From positions 56,732-120,731 of the forward strand of contig JAUIGL010000009.1 of NCBI GenBank assembly GCA_030430165.1: DNA of 64,000 nucleotides. The letters run 5' to 3'. Below the pieces are notes generated by a model. The model did no database searches, had not been told where the DNA came from, and saw nothing but the letters and a program-made list of their open reading frames with translations. The position numbers and the translations under genes are program-made. Source of the DNA: a bacterium (GTDB lineage: Bacteria > Desulfobacterota > Binatia > HRBIN30 > CADEER01). Below are positions 26,431 to 35,649 of the stretch, piece after piece (the stretch's first letter is position 1; every line of letters starts with the position of its first letter).

Positions 26431-27732
26431 TCAGCGCGTGGCCGCGGCGATCTTTTCCGCGTCGAAGGTGACTTCCTCGGTGTCGTCGATCCACTCGTAG
26501 TCGACCTGCTCGCCGTCGACCGTGGCAAAAGCGGGCCGCCAACCGGGTTTGCGCGTCCACAGGAAGGCGCCGCCCCACATGGTGGCCGCCTCGGCGGCGA
26601 TGAAGCCGAGAGCCGCCGACAGCACGGCCTGGGCGACTCCGCCGAGCTGCTTCGACAGCAACAACGCCTGGAAGGCCTCGCGCGCGCCTTCTCCGGCGAT
26701 GGTCGGCGACAGCACCGTGGCCAGAATCTGGATCGTCGAGCCGAAGGTGATCGGCCAGAACTGGGCGGCGGTGACGCCGATCGCCAGCGCGGTGAAGTAG
26801 TAGACCATCGCGGTGGTGAAGTGGGTGATGAACTTGCTGACCAGGACCGCGATCAGCAGGCCGACCTGCCCCTTGTAGGCGCCGACCGCCTCGGCGAGCT
26901 TCTCGATCTGTACCCGAACGCCGCCCGGCATCAGCTTGCCGAAGAGGTTGATCGACCAGGTGAGCAGCACCGGCCAGACCAGCGCAATGAACACGACCAG
27001 CGATACCCCGCCGGCGACGGCGGCGATCGCCCCGGCGAGCAGCGGCGCCGCGTCCGGCCGGCCCACCTGGGTGACGACGTCGACGATCACCTGGTAGCCG
27101 AACGGCAGGGTGACCACCATGCAGAGAAACAAGCCGGTAACGCCGACAAACTTTTCGAGTGCCTTGGCGGTGACGCAGCGCGACCACTGGTTCGAATATC
27201 GGCCGGCTTCGAACAAGGTGTAGCCGTCGAGACCGATGGTGCTCGGCAGGAAGGTGCCGATGAAACGGCCGATCAGGAACGCGGTCATGATTGCCGACCA
27301 GAACGGATAGCGAACCCCCTGGCCGACCAGCAGCAGGTGCCAGCCGAAGGCCGAGGCGATGACACCGCAGAACTTGACTGCCATCGCCACCACTCCGAAC
27401 AAGATGAACGTGCCCGGATCGACGTACTGGATGTACTCGGCGATCGCCGAGTAGATCGGCAGGTAGACCCCCTCGTCGACCTCGATCCGGTGCCGCAGCA
27501 GGGCCATGATGCCGACGATGGTAAAGGTGGCCTTGGCGACCGTATCCACCTGGCGTCGCCAAGCGACCGCGAGGTGGCGGCGTCCGCCGAAGAAGGCGGC
27601 GCCCGAGACCAACAGCAGCGCCAGCGCGGCAAAGCCGAGCCGCCCCTGCCAGGCGAGGAAGGCGAGCGTGGCAAACGCCACGGCGGCAACGGCTGTCAGA
27701 CCCCAGCCCACGGTTTCATTGCGACTGTCCAC
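26431..27732 (-). CDS. UPF0104/LPG-synthase-like integral membrane protein (flippase-like)
   Basis: 433 residues with about eight to ten helices. The core SAIMTAFLIGRFIGTFLPSTIGLDGYTLFEAGR and the later VLSPTIAGEGAREAFQALLLSKQLGGVAQAVLSAALGF recall the lysylphosphatidylglycerol synthase transmembrane family (PF03706). Members without a synthase domain are regarded as lipid or glycolipid transport candidates. A C-terminal cytosolic tail (WIDDTEEVTFDAEKIAAATR) is present but there is no transferase domain. GTG at 27732 follows GGAAGGGG. The hairpin array lies upstream. Confidence 0.78.
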   Translation of the reverse strand: MDSRNETVGWGLTAVAAVAFATLAFLAWQGRLGFAALALLLVSGAAFFGGRRHLAVAWRRQVDTVAKATFTIVGIMALLRHRIEVDEGVYLPIYSAIAEYIQYVDPGTFILFGVVAMAVKFCGVIASAFGWHLLLVGQGVRYPFWSAIMTAFLIGRFIGTFLPSTIGLDGYTLFEAGRYSNQWSRCVTAKALEKFVGVTGLFLCMVVTLPFGYQVIVDVVTQVGRPDAAPLLAGAIAAVAGGVSLVVFIALVWPVLLTWSINLFGKLMPGGVRVQIEKLAEAVGAYKGQVGLLIAVLVSKFITHFTTAMVYYFTALAIGVTAAQFWPITFGSTIQILATVLSPTIAGEGAREAFQALLLSKQLGGVAQAVLSAALGFIAAEAATMWGGAFLWTRKPGWRPAFATVDGEQVDYEWIDDTEEVTFDAEKIAAATR

Positions 27733-27803
27733 GGTACCCCTTCCTACACGAAACGCCGAAAACTAGCCGCGGGCCGGCCGCTTGGCAACCGGCCGACCCG
27801 CCG

Positions 27804-28047
27804 CGTCCCAAGGCGCTCCGCGCCGTCCCAAAGCCCGGCTCCGCCGGCCGTCCCAACGCCGCAGTCGCTTCGCTCGGCGGCGGTCCCAAGCGGCTGCGCC
27901 GCGGGGCGGTCAGCCTGAAGATCCCCGCGCCGGAGGCGCTTGGGACGAACGCCGAGCGAAGCGTTGGCGTTACTGGGACGCCCGGCGCAGCCGGGCTTGG
28001 GACGCGTCGGCGTGAGCCGACGCTTGGGACGGCGAGCGCAGCTCGCC
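27804..28047. repeat. Array of about nine variable hairpins with mirrored GTCCCAA / TTGGGAC spacers
   Basis: Units include GGCGC-TCC-GCGCC, GCGGC-TGC-GCCGC, GCGCC-GGA-GGCGC, CCCGGC-GCA-GCCGGG, CGTCGGC-GTGA-GCCGACG and GCGAGC-GCA-GCTCGC. In the left half the spacer reads CGTCCCAA; in the right half it reads TTGGGACG, so the array as a whole is roughly mirror-symmetric about 27900-27930. It fills the 324-base gap between two minus-strand membrane-protein genes. Confidence 0.75.
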
Positions 28048-28056
28048 TCGCGCGCG

Positions 28057-28614
28057 CTAGACTCGCCCGCCGGAGAGCACTGCGCGCGGCGTGAATTTCC
28101 CCGTCTCGAGCTCGCTCATCTCACCGGTTCGCTCGGGTAGCACGACGTATCCGTAGAAGAGCGCCGTCGACTCGAGGAACGGGACGCGCATCAGCAGCGG
28201 GCTCATGACGCCGTTGTCGAGGTCGGTGAAGAGCAGGCTGGCGAAGCCGATGACCAGCGCGCCGATGCCGAGCAGGACGAGGTTCTCGATCTTCGCGGCC
28301 ATGATCAGGATGAAGAAGAAGAACAGGAAGAACTCCTGACTGGCCCGTGCGATGAGGAGAATCGCTGAAACCATGGCGGTGTCGATCACCAGAATCGGCG
28401 CCTGCATGTTGGCGTCGAAGAAGCTGAAGGGAGAAATGCTGCCCAGGTAGATGTTGGACAGGATCGCCAGGCCGATCAGCAGGGCCATCGGGACCGGGCT
28501 GCCGGCCTCGGCCTCGATGAAACCGACCGTGCCGGTGACCAGAATCACCGCGTAGCGGCAGAGTAGAAATCGTTGTTTGCGGGCGAGGGCGTCCGCTTCC
28601 CGGATCATTGCCAT
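28057..28614 (-). CDS. Membrane protein (about 185 aa), unknown
   Basis: After MAMIREADALARKQRFLLCR come about five to six helices (AVILVTGTVGFIEA; MALLIGLAILSNIYLG; ILVIDTAMVSAILLI; FFLFFFFILIMAA; LVLLGIGALVIGFASLLF), then a soluble tail. The arrangement recalls N-terminal sensor modules of histidine kinases, but no kinase or GGDEF domain follows. It could be a free-standing or truncated sensor. ATG 28614 has no clear ribosome binding site, and an upstream start at 28698 is possible. Function unknown. Confidence 0.6.
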   Translation of the reverse strand: MAMIREADALARKQRFLLCRYAVILVTGTVGFIEAEAGSPVPMALLIGLAILSNIYLGSISPFSFFDANMQAPILVIDTAMVSAILLIARASQEFFLFFFFILIMAAKIENLVLLGIGALVIGFASLLFTDLDNGVMSPLLMRVPFLESTALFYGYVVLPERTGEMSELETGKFTPRAVLSGGRV

Positions 28615-28873
28615 GGCTATGCGCCGAAAAAGGGCAAAGATCGTACCAAGAGGGGCGATGATCCGAACTGAGAGCGGGGGTGCGAATCGCGGTGTCAAAT
28701 GACCTGTCGGTGTCGCAATATCGTCGATCCGATGGGCGTGATGCGGCCACTTTTGATCGAAAAACTGCCCGTGAACTGGGCAACTTTCGGGTGGCTCCGG
28801 GTCCCAGGACGACGTTGACTTCGGCCTACGGCCTCGCTAGGGTCGCCGATTCCCTCTAGTTCGGGTTGCCGGA

Positions 28874-30205
28874 ATGTTCGATTCTCTGAGTGACAAGCTC
28901 GAGCAGACGGTCAAGCGGCTCCGCGGTCACGGTAAGATCTCGGAGAAAAACGTCGAAGATGCCGTTCGCGACGTTCGCCTGGCGCTGCTGGAAGCCGACG
29001 TAAACGTCGACGTGGTGCGCGATTTTACCGATCGCGTGCGGCAGCAGTCGCTCGGCAAGGAAGTTCTCGCCAGCCTCACTCCCGAGCAGCAGTTCATCAA
29101 GATCGTCCGCGCCGAGCTGACCGAGCTGATGGGCGGGTCGGCGGTCGAGCTGGATCTCGCCGCGTCGCCGCCGGTGGCGGTGATGCTGGTCGGCCTCAAC
29201 GGTGCCGGTAAGACGACCACCGCCGGCAAGCTGGCGAGCTTCTTGAAGAAGTCGCGCGGTCGCACGCCTTACCTGGTGCCTGCCGACGTCTATCGCCCGG
29301 CGGCGATCGAGCAGCTGAAGACGCTTGGCGAGCAGCTCGACATTCCCGTCTATCCGACCGAGGAGGGCGGCGACCCGGTTGCCATCGCCTCCGACGCCCT
29401 GCGCGAAGCGTCCAATCGCGGCTACGACACGGTGCTCATCGATACCGCCGGCCGGCTGCACATCGACGAAGAGCTGATGGGTGAGCTCGACCGCATGAAG
29501 GCCGCGGTGCAGCCGCATCACGTCATGCTGGTCGTCGATGCGATGACCGGTCAGGACGCAGTCAACGTCGCCAGCGGCTTCCACGAGAGACTCTCGCTCA
29601 GCGGCGTCGCCATGACCAAGCTCGACGGCGATGCCCGCGGCGGTGCGGCGCTGTCGATCCGAGCCGTCACCGGGGCCCCGATCCTGTTCGCCGGAACCGG
29701 AGAAAAGCTCGACGCCATCGAGGTCTTTCACCCCGATCGCCTGGCTACGCGGATTCTCGGCATGGGCGACATGCTGAGCCTGATCGAGAAGGCGGAGCAG
29801 GTCTACGACGAGAAGCAGGCGATCGACCTGCAGCGCAAGCTGCGCCGCAACGAGTTCACGCTCGAGGATTTTCGGCAACAGCTGCAGGCGGTGCAGAAGA
29901 TGGGCCAGGTCGGGGATCTGATGGGCATGATCCCAGGCATGAAGAAGATGACCAAGGGCATGGACATGGATGCCGCCGAGAAGGAGCTCAAGCGCAGCGA
30001 GGCGATCATCAACTCCATGACCAACGAGGAGCGCGGCAACGCGACCATTCTCAACGGCAGCCGGCGCCGCCGGATTGCCGCCGGCAGCGGAACCACGGTT
30101 GCCGAGGTAAACCGCTTCCTCAAGCAGTTTCAGCAGACCAAGAAGATGATGAAGCAGATGTCAAAGATGCAGAAGCGAGGCTTCGCCCGCGGCATGCGCG
30201 GCTGA
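28874..30205 (+). CDS. ffh: Signal recognition particle protein
   Basis: 443 residues. The NG domain has G1 GLNGAGKTTTAGKLA, the DTAGR motif and TKLDGDARGGAALS. The C-terminal M domain is Met-rich (MGQVGDLMGMIPGMKKMTKGMDMD; TKKMMKQMSKMQKRGFARGM), for binding of signal sequences and 4.5S RNA. It binds ribosomes translating membrane proteins and delivers them to FtsY. It leads the conserved translation block, with rpsP starting 35 bases after its stop. Confidence 0.97.
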   Translation: MFDSLSDKLEQTVKRLRGHGKISEKNVEDAVRDVRLALLEADVNVDVVRDFTDRVRQQSLGKEVLASLTPEQQFIKIVRAELTELMGGSAVELDLAASPPVAVMLVGLNGAGKTTTAGKLASFLKKSRGRTPYLVPADVYRPAAIEQLKTLGEQLDIPVYPTEEGGDPVAIASDALREASNRGYDTVLIDTAGRLHIDEELMGELDRMKAAVQPHHVMLVVDAMTGQDAVNVASGFHERLSLSGVAMTKLDGDARGGAALSIRAVTGAPILFAGTGEKLDAIEVFHPDRLATRILGMGDMLSLIEKAEQVYDEKQAIDLQRKLRRNEFTLEDFRQQLQAVQKMGQVGDLMGMIPGMKKMTKGMDMDAAEKELKRSEAIINSMTNEERGNATILNGSRRRRIAAGSGTTVAEVNRFLKQFQQTKKMMKQMSKMQKRGFARGMRG

Positions 30206-30240
30206 TTGCCTAAGCAAACCAAGAGGAGTAGAAACGACCC

Positions 30241-30525
30241 ATGTCAGCAATCATCCGACTGGCGCGTCACGGCGCCAAGAAGCGGCCCTACTATCGAATC
30301 GTGGTCGCCGACAAGCGCAACGCGCGCGACGGACGCAAGATCGAGCAGGTGGGAGTGTACGATCCCCGCACCGAGCCGGAGAAGATCGAGTTCGTTGCCG
30401 ATCGGCTCGCCGACTGGCTGGGCAAGGGAGCCAAGCCCAGCCTGACCGTGTCCCAGCTCATCAAGCGAAGTGGAATCGATTTGACGCAGCAAGCGGAAGG
30501 TGAGACTCAACCGGCTGAATCCTAG
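30241..30525 (+). CDS. rpsP: 30S ribosomal protein S16
   Basis: 94 residues with the family start AIIRLARHGAKKRPYYRIVVADKR and VGVYDP. AAGAGGAG lies upstream of the ATG. A short Gln/Glu-rich C-terminal extension (DLTQQAEGETQPAES) follows the core. It is a component of the small ribosomal subunit. It sits between ffh and khpA in the usual order. Confidence 0.97.
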   Translation: MSAIIRLARHGAKKRPYYRIVVADKRNARDGRKIEQVGVYDPRTEPEKIEFVADRLADWLGKGAKPSLTVSQLIKRSGIDLTQQAEGETQPAES

Positions 30526-30545
30526 CCCCTGCCCGGAGACGGAGC

Positions 30546-30782
30546 ATGAAGGAACTGGTCGAGTATCTAGCCCGTCAGCTGGTAAGTGACCCCGACTCGG
30601 TCGAGGTCATCGAGACCCACGGAGACACCGCCTCCGTTCTCGAGCTGAAGGTCGCCAAAGACGATCTCGGCCGGATCATCGGCAAGCAAGGCCGAACTGC
30701 GAAGTCGATCCGGACCATTCTCAACGCCGCCGCCTCGAGGACGAATCGCAAGGTCGTCCTCGAGATCATCGAGGAAGGCTAA
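30546..30782 (+). CDS. khpA: KH-domain RNA-binding protein KhpA
   Basis: 78 residues, the standard size. The N-terminal MKELVEYLARQLVSDPDSVEV and the KH loop IIGKQGRTAKSIRTIL with its GxxG motif identify the KhpA/YlqC family, an RNA chaperone linked to cell-envelope control in other bacteria. GGAGACGGAG precedes the ATG. Its TAA stop (30780-30782) is in the same frame as the following rimM sequence. Confidence 0.95.
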   Translation: MKELVEYLARQLVSDPDSVEVIETHGDTASVLELKVAKDDLGRIIGKQGRTAKSIRTILNAAASRTNRKVVLEIIEEG

Positions 30783-30794
30783 GTTTCCTCGGAG

Positions 30795-31304
30795 CTGGTC
30801 GAGCTGGGTAAGCTCGTGCGGCGCCACGGCGTGCGCGGCGAGCTGCGCCTGCTCCCCCACAATCCGGACTCACCTCTACTCGAGACCGTCGAGCGGGTTG
30901 CCGTAACCGGCGCCTCGGACGAGCCGCGCTGGATGCGAATCGTCGGCCGGCGGCCGCACAAGCGCTTCATGCTGCTGCGCTTCGAGAATGTCGACACCGC
31001 CGAAGCCGCCGACCAGATCGTCGGGCGCGTGGTAGCGGTGCCCCGCGATCAGCTGCCCGAGCTCGAGGACGAGGAGTTCTATCACGTCGATCTGCTCGGC
31101 TGCGCGGTCGCCACCAGCGACGGTCGCGACCTCGGACGGGTCGAGGAGATCCTCCAGACCGGCAGCAACGACGTCTTGGTGGTCCGCCACGACACGGCGG
31201 AGGTGTTGGTGCCCTGGATCGACGAGGTGGTGCGGGAGGTGGACCGCGAGCGCAAGCGGATCGTCATCGACCCGATCCCCGGCTTGCTCGACACCGACGA
31301 ATGA
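30795..31304 (+). CDS. rimM: 16S rRNA processing protein RimM, with non-standard start
   Basis: The N-terminal RimM domain begins ELVELGKLVRRHGVRGELRL, and the PRC-barrel follows (EFYHVDLLGCAVATSDGRDLGRVEEIL...DVLVVRH...EVLVPWIDEVV). The protein assists 30S maturation through S19. No ATG, GTG or TTG exists in frame between the khpA stop and the first beta-strand. GTG at 30816 would remove the conserved LGK segment. I therefore place the start tentatively at CTG 30795, giving 169 residues; CTG 30804 is also possible. The GAGGAAGG at 30771-30778 and the overlap of context with khpA suggest coupled translation. Confidence 0.85.
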   Translation: MVELGKLVRRHGVRGELRLLPHNPDSPLLETVERVAVTGASDEPRWMRIVGRRPHKRFMLLRFENVDTAEAADQIVGRVVAVPRDQLPELEDEEFYHVDLLGCAVATSDGRDLGRVEEILQTGSNDVLVVRHDTAEVLVPWIDEVVREVDRERKRIVIDPIPGLLDTDE

Positions 31305-31325
31305 CGCAGGTCCAGTGAGCGCTCG

Positions 31326-32066
31326 ATGCATTTCCACGTGGTCACCTTGTTCCCCGAATTCTTCACCTCGCCCCTGTCGTCGACGATGCTCGACAAGGGA
31401 CGCGAGCGCGGCGCCATCGACTTCTCGGTCATCGACGTGCGCGACTTTGCACACGACCGACACCGCGTAACCGACGATACGCCCTACGGCGGCGGCCAGG
31501 GGATGGTGATGAAAGTCGGCCCGCTGGTCGAGGCGATCGAGTCGGCCGCGGCCGGCGGCGCGCGCCCGAGGCGGATCCTGCTGACGCCGCGCGGCCGGGT
31601 GTTCGACGGCGAACAGGCCGAGCGGCTCGCCTCGGAGTCCGCCCTGGTCCTCGTCTGTGGCCGCTACGAGGGGGTCGACGAGCGGGTGTCTGCAGTCGTC
31701 GACGAGGAGATCTCGATCGGCGATTTCGTCCTGTCCGGCGGCGAACCGGCGGCGCTGATCGTCATCGATGCGGTTTCGCGGCTGGTACCGGGCGTGCTCG
31801 GCTGCGCCCAGTCGGCTGCCGAGGAGTCGTTCTCGGATGGCCTCCTCGAGTTTCCCCAGTACACGCGGCCTGCGGAGTATCGCGGCGTCGCGGTTCCCGA
31901 GGTGCTGTTGTCGGGAGATCACGGCAAGATCGCCCGCTGGCGGCGCCGCGAGGCCTTGCGACGCACCCTCGAGTGGCGGCCCGAGCTGCTCGAGCGAGCC
32001 GACCTCGACGACGACGATCGGCGCTGGCTGGAAGAGCTCAGGGGACGCGGCGGAGGTGACGGGTGA
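31326..32066 (+). CDS. trmD: tRNA (guanine-N1-)-methyltransferase
   Basis: 246 residues. Signature motifs are VVTLFPEFF, the S-adenosylmethionine trefoil-knot segments [13 protein letters not shown] and [12 protein letters not shown], and [16 protein letters not shown]. It makes m1G37 in tRNA. The C-terminal helices ([19 protein letters not shown]) are complete. Its stop overlaps the next gene's GTG start. Confidence 0.97.
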   Translation: MHFHVVTLFPEFFTSPLSSTMLDKGRERGAIDFSVIDVRDFAHDRHRVTDDTPYGGGQGMVMKVGPLVEAIESAAAGGARPRRILLTPRGRVFDGEQAERLASESALVLVCGRYEGVDERVSAVVDEEISIGDFVLSGGEPAALIVIDAVSRLVPGVLGCAQSAAEESFSDGLLEFPQYTRPAEYRGVAVPEVLLSGDHGKIARWRRREALRRTLEWRPELLERADLDDDDRRWLEELRGRGGGDG

Positions 32067-32629
32067 GCGCCGCACCGGTGGTCGATATCGCCCTGGTTCA
32101 CCATCCCGTCGTCGACAAGAACGGCAAGCTCGTCACGACCGCGGTCACCAACATCGATATTCACGATATTGCCCGTTCGGCGCGGACTTATGGCGTTCGC
32201 CGATTCTTCGTGGTGACCCCGGTCGAGGCCTCGCGGGCGCTCGCCCGGCGCATCATCGAGCACTGGGAGACCGGGTTCGGCGCGACCTACAACGCCAACC
32301 GCAAGGACGCCCTGTCGCTGGTGCGGCTGGCGCCCGACCTCGACGGGGCGATCGCCGAGGTCGAGCTGGAGACCGGCAGCCGGCCCAAGCTGGTGGTGAC
32401 CTCGGCCCGCCCGGCGGCGGACGCGCTCAGCTTCGCCGGCTACCGCGAGCTGCTGGCCGGCGATCCGGCCCCCCACCTGATCCTGTTCGGCACCGGCTGG
32501 GGCCTCGCCGACAGCCTGCTGCAGCGCGCCGACCATCGCATCGAGCCGATTGCCCCCGGGGGGTACAATCATTTGTCGGTGCGGGCCGCGGCCGCGGTCA
32601 TTCTTGACCGAGTCCTCGGACCACGATAA
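32063..32629 (+). CDS. SPOUT-type RNA methyltransferase (PF09936 family)
   Basis: 188 residues from GTG at 32063, which overlaps the trmD stop (GTGA). [44 protein letters not shown] is the N-terminal signature. The C-terminal [10 protein letters not shown] and [19 protein letters not shown] form the S-adenosylmethionine knot. In deltaproteobacteria it commonly sits between trmD and rplS as here. The RNA target is not established. Confidence 0.9.
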   Translation: MSAAPVVDIALVHHPVVDKNGKLVTTAVTNIDIHDIARSARTYGVRRFFVVTPVEASRALARRIIEHWETGFGATYNANRKDALSLVRLAPDLDGAIAEVELETGSRPKLVVTSARPAADALSFAGYRELLAGDPAPHLILFGTGWGLADSLLQRADHRIEPIAPGGYNHLSVRAAAAVILDRVLGPR

Positions 32630-32717
32630 GGGATCGGTTTGCCCTAATTTTCTGCACCGGGCTGCGGCATCGGCGATCGCCGCCAGCGCCCGCAGTAAAC
32701 CCCCAGGAGATCCACAG

Positions 32718-33161
32718 ATGAATCCGATCGAGGCCATTGAGCGCGAGCAGCTGCGGGACGACATCCCGGACTTCAAGGCCGGTGACAGCGTGCGTGTCCA
32801 CGTGAAGGTGGTCGAGGGGGAAAAAGAGCGAATCCAGGTGTTTGCCGGGGTCGTGATCGCTCGCAAGAGCGGAGCCATCCGCTCGAGCTTCACCGTGCGC
32901 AAGGTCTCCTACGGCATCGGCGTCGAGAGAACTTTTCCGCTGCACTCGCCGCGCATCGACAAGATCGAGGTGGTCACCCGCGGCAAGGTGAGGCGCGCCA
33001 AGCTCTACTACCTGCGCGGCCTCTCCGGTAAGGCGGCGCGTATCACCGCCGACAAGAACCCGCGCGGCGCCGCCAAGAAGGCCGAGCAGGCGGCAGCAGC
33101 CGCCAAGCAGACTGCGGCCGAGTCGGCACCGGCCGAAGCCGCACCCGAAGCCGACAGCTGA
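32718..33161 (+). CDS. rplS: 50S ribosomal protein L19
   Basis: 147 residues. The L19 core is clear: [77 protein letters not shown] and [28 protein letters not shown] lies nine bases before the ATG. The last 30 residues form an Ala/Lys/Glu-rich extension ([28 protein letters not shown]), longer than the usual ~115-aa protein. A longer upstream frame starting inside the methyltransferase gene is not real. Confidence 0.96.
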   Translation: MNPIEAIEREQLRDDIPDFKAGDSVRVHVKVVEGEKERIQVFAGVVIARKSGAIRSSFTVRKVSYGIGVERTFPLHSPRIDKIEVVTRGKVRRAKLYYLRGLSGKAARITADKNPRGAAKKAEQAAAAAKQTAAESAPAEAAPEADS

Positions 33162-33236
33162 GCGCTACCCGAAGGCTCTACCTGCCTGCGCCCATGCCTC
33201 GCCTCTGCCTGCGAGCGCAGAGCGCGAGCATCTGAC

Positions 33237-33770
33237 TCAGTCGTCGACTTCCGTTTCGGCGCGGCGCTTGGCCAGGACGTGAACGTCGGCCTTGGCCGGT
33301 AGGACGCGACAGGCGCCGTCGAGTCGGCCGCCCTCGCGCACCGCGAGCGCGTGGGTTTCGATGGTCCCGTGGATCCGGCCTTGCGGGCCGATCTCGATCC
33401 GCTGGGCGCCGCGCACGTCGCCGAGCACGGTTCCCAACACGACCAACTCGGTCGCGCGCACGTTGCCGTCGACGCTTCCCGACTCGCCGATCACCAACAA
33501 GTCGGTGCAGGACAGCTCGCCGTTGAGCTTGCCGTCGATCCGGGTCGGCGCGTTGAAGCTGAGCTTGCCGGTGACCTTCGCATCGGCGCCTAGCTGGGTG
33601 CGCAGCGTCGACGACTTGGCCAGGAACTTGGCGGGGGGAGGCTTCGGCGCCTCCGGCTTCACTGCCGCGGGCGCTGGTTTCGTCGCAACCGCGTCGCCGC
33701 CCTCTTTGGCGTCCCGGTTCTGATTCGAAAGGACATTGCCGCTGCCGCCGCCTCGCTTCCAAACCGCCAC
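33237..33770 (-). CDS. Bactofilin-type polymer-forming cytoskeletal protein
   Basis: About 177 residues. GTG at 33770 (VAVWKRGGG) is chosen because AAGGAGGGG lies six bases upstream. A Pro/Ala/Lys-rich N-terminal linker (VATKPAPAAVKPEAPKPPPAK) is followed by the right-handed beta-helix core with repeating hydrophobic triads (GKLSFNAPTRIDGKLNGELSCTDLLVIGESGSVDGNVRATELVVLGTVLGDV). Bactofilins polymerise into filaments at the membrane and shape cells or position enzymes. It is convergent with rplS. Confidence 0.88.
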   Translation of the reverse strand: MAVWKRGGGSGNVLSNQNRDAKEGGDAVATKPAPAAVKPEAPKPPPAKFLAKSSTLRTQLGADAKVTGKLSFNAPTRIDGKLNGELSCTDLLVIGESGSVDGNVRATELVVLGTVLGDVRGAQRIEIGPQGRIHGTIETHALAVREGGRLDGACRVLPAKADVHVLAKRRAETEVDD

Positions 33771-33901
33771 AACAACCCCTCCTTCGGTCAAGCCAAACCG
33801 TCAACCCGTCTCGGTGGCGGCGCCCATCCCCGACGCCCCCACCCGCATCGCTGGCATCTTTGCATCGCGAGCGAAATCTTCAAGAGCGCGGCCGGAAAAT
33901 G

Positions 33902-35632
33902 TCATCCGCTCGGCCGCGGGGTCTTGCGATCGACAGCCGCCGGGTCGACCAGGTCGAGCTCCTCGATCCGCTGAAAGCCCCAGGGCGAAGGGGAGAAGTT
34001 AACGACATCGTTGCGATAGGCGATGTACAGAGTCGGGCGCACGATGTGGATCATCGGCAACTCTTTGTGCAGGATCTCCTGTACGTGCCAGTAGATGTCG
34101 CGCCTGCGCTCGGGAGAGAGCTCGCGGCTCGCCTGGTCGAGCAGGTCGTCCACCTGAGCCTCCCAGGCCGACGCTGGCATCTGCTGCGACGGGTGCCAGA
34201 CGTGGAGGTCGCCGCTCGAGCGCAGGAGATTGTCGCTGCTCGCCGGGTCGATGCCGCCGGTGAAGCCGATCAGCATGGCGTCCCAGGCGTAGGTCGCGTC
34301 GAGACGTTCGAAGAGGGTGGGGAAGGCGAGTCGCTCGAGCGTGATGTCCATACCGACGGCGCGAAGCTGATCGGCGATCATCTTCGCCAGCTTCTCGCGC
34401 ATCGGGTTGCCCTCGTTGGTGCTGATGGTGAAGGCGATCGGCGCTTTGTTGGCGTCCTCCCGGATTCCGTCCCCGTCGCGGTCCTTGTAGTTGGCATCTT
34501 CGAGGATTCGCCGCGCCACGGCGGGATCGAACACGTAGTCGGTGAGCTCGGTGTTGTAGAACCAGTTGGCCGGTGACAGGTACGAGACCGCGGGCTCGCC
34601 GCGCCCTTCGAGCGCTCCCTTGATGAGTGACTGCTTGTCGATCGCGTGCGCGATCGCTTGGGTGAAAGCCGGGTCCTTGAACCAGGTCAGCCTTGGGTCG
34701 ACGTTGCCGTTGCGGCGATAGTGGAAGGGGTTGCGGTTGAGGGTGAGGAACAGACTCGAGGTGTCGGGCCCGATCGGGCGAACCACCAATCGAGGGTCGG
34801 CTCGTTCGAGTAGCCAGGCGGTTTCGTCGAGTCGCGGATTGAAGATGTGAATGCTGCCGTCGAGCAGCCACTGCAGGGCGGTCGCGCGATCGCCCGCGAT
34901 GCGAATGGTGCAGCGGTCGAGGTAGGGAAGTTGGACGCCCTGCGGGTCGCTTCGCCAGTAGTTTGGGTTGCGTCGCAACTCGAGCTGCGCCCCGGGAGTG
35001 TACTCGACCAGCTCGAAGGGGCCGGTGCCGACGATCGATCTGAGGTCGGTCGCCGCGCCCCACTCCTGCGCCAGAGTAGGAGCGACGTCGGGGCCGAGGA
35101 TGTGCGCCGGCAGGATCGGGATGATCAGCGAATGCAGGAACGGAGCGTAGGGCCGAGGCAGCTCGAAACGCACGGTATGCTCGTCGACCATCGCCGCGAT
35201 GACCGCCTCGCCGTCGACCTCGAGTACGTCGGAATAGGGGCTCTCGGCGATCGCCTGGATCGCGGCGACGGTGAAGACGACGTCGTCGGCGCCGAAGGGC
35301 TCACCGTCGTGCCACAGCACGTCGTCGCGCAGCCGCAAGGTGTAGCTGGTGCCGTCGGCCGCGGCGGTCCAACTCGCGGCGAGGTGCGGTCGCGCCGTGG
35401 CGGTGGTCGGGTCGACGCGCACCAGGGTGTCGAAGAGCGCGCCGCCGACTGCGCGCGCGGCAGGGTCGTTGGCGACGATCGGGTTGAAGGTCAGCGGGTT
35501 GCCGACGGCCGCGACCGACAGCGGGGGGCGCGGCCGGCGCGTCGGTTTGGCCGGCTCGACCGGAGGCCCGCCCTGGTCGCAAGCGAAACACAGAACCGCC
35601 GCCAGGAGAACGAGCCAGTAGCGAGTACGCAT
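33902..35632 (-). CDS. Peptide/oligopeptide-type ABC transporter substrate-binding lipoprotein (SBP_bac_5)
   Basis: 576 residues. Signal peptide and lipobox LVLLAAVLCFAC, with Asp at +2 (CDQGG), which fits retention at the inner membrane in Lol terms. Family 5 motifs are present: FDTLVRVDPTTATARPHLAASW...TYTLRLRDDVLWHDGEPFGADDVVFT, IVGTGPFELVEYTPG, and WHPSQQMPASAWEAQVDDLLDQA near the end. The ligand is probably a peptide or similar oligomer. No permease or ATPase genes accompany it here, so partners must lie elsewhere. The DUF4292-like gene ends 17 bases upstream of its start. Confidence 0.88.
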   Translation of the reverse strand: MRTRYWLVLLAAVLCFACDQGGPPVEPAKPTRRPRPPLSVAAVGNPLTFNPIVANDPAARAVGGALFDTLVRVDPTTATARPHLAASWTAAADGTSYTLRLRDDVLWHDGEPFGADDVVFTVAAIQAIAESPYSDVLEVDGEAVIAAMVDEHTVRFELPRPYAPFLHSLIIPILPAHILGPDVAPTLAQEWGAATDLRSIVGTGPFELVEYTPGAQLELRRNPNYWRSDPQGVQLPYLDRCTIRIAGDRATALQWLLDGSIHIFNPRLDETAWLLERADPRLVVRPIGPDTSSLFLTLNRNPFHYRRNGNVDPRLTWFKDPAFTQAIAHAIDKQSLIKGALEGRGEPAVSYLSPANWFYNTELTDYVFDPAVARRILEDANYKDRDGDGIREDANKAPIAFTISTNEGNPMREKLAKMIADQLRAVGMDITLERLAFPTLFERLDATYAWDAMLIGFTGGIDPASSDNLLRSSGDLHVWHPSQQMPASAWEAQVDDLLDQASRELSPERRRDIYWHVQEILHKELPMIHIVRPTLYIAYRNDVVNFSPSPWGFQRIEELDLVDPAAVDRKTPRPSG

Positions 35633-35649
35633 GGTTCGTGGCCCGTCCT

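Noticed and set aside
27804..28047. tRNA cluster or riboswitch
   Set aside because: Stems of 5-7 bases with 3-4 base loops and no cloverleaf or conserved aptamer core; the array repeats a spacer rather than a single fold.
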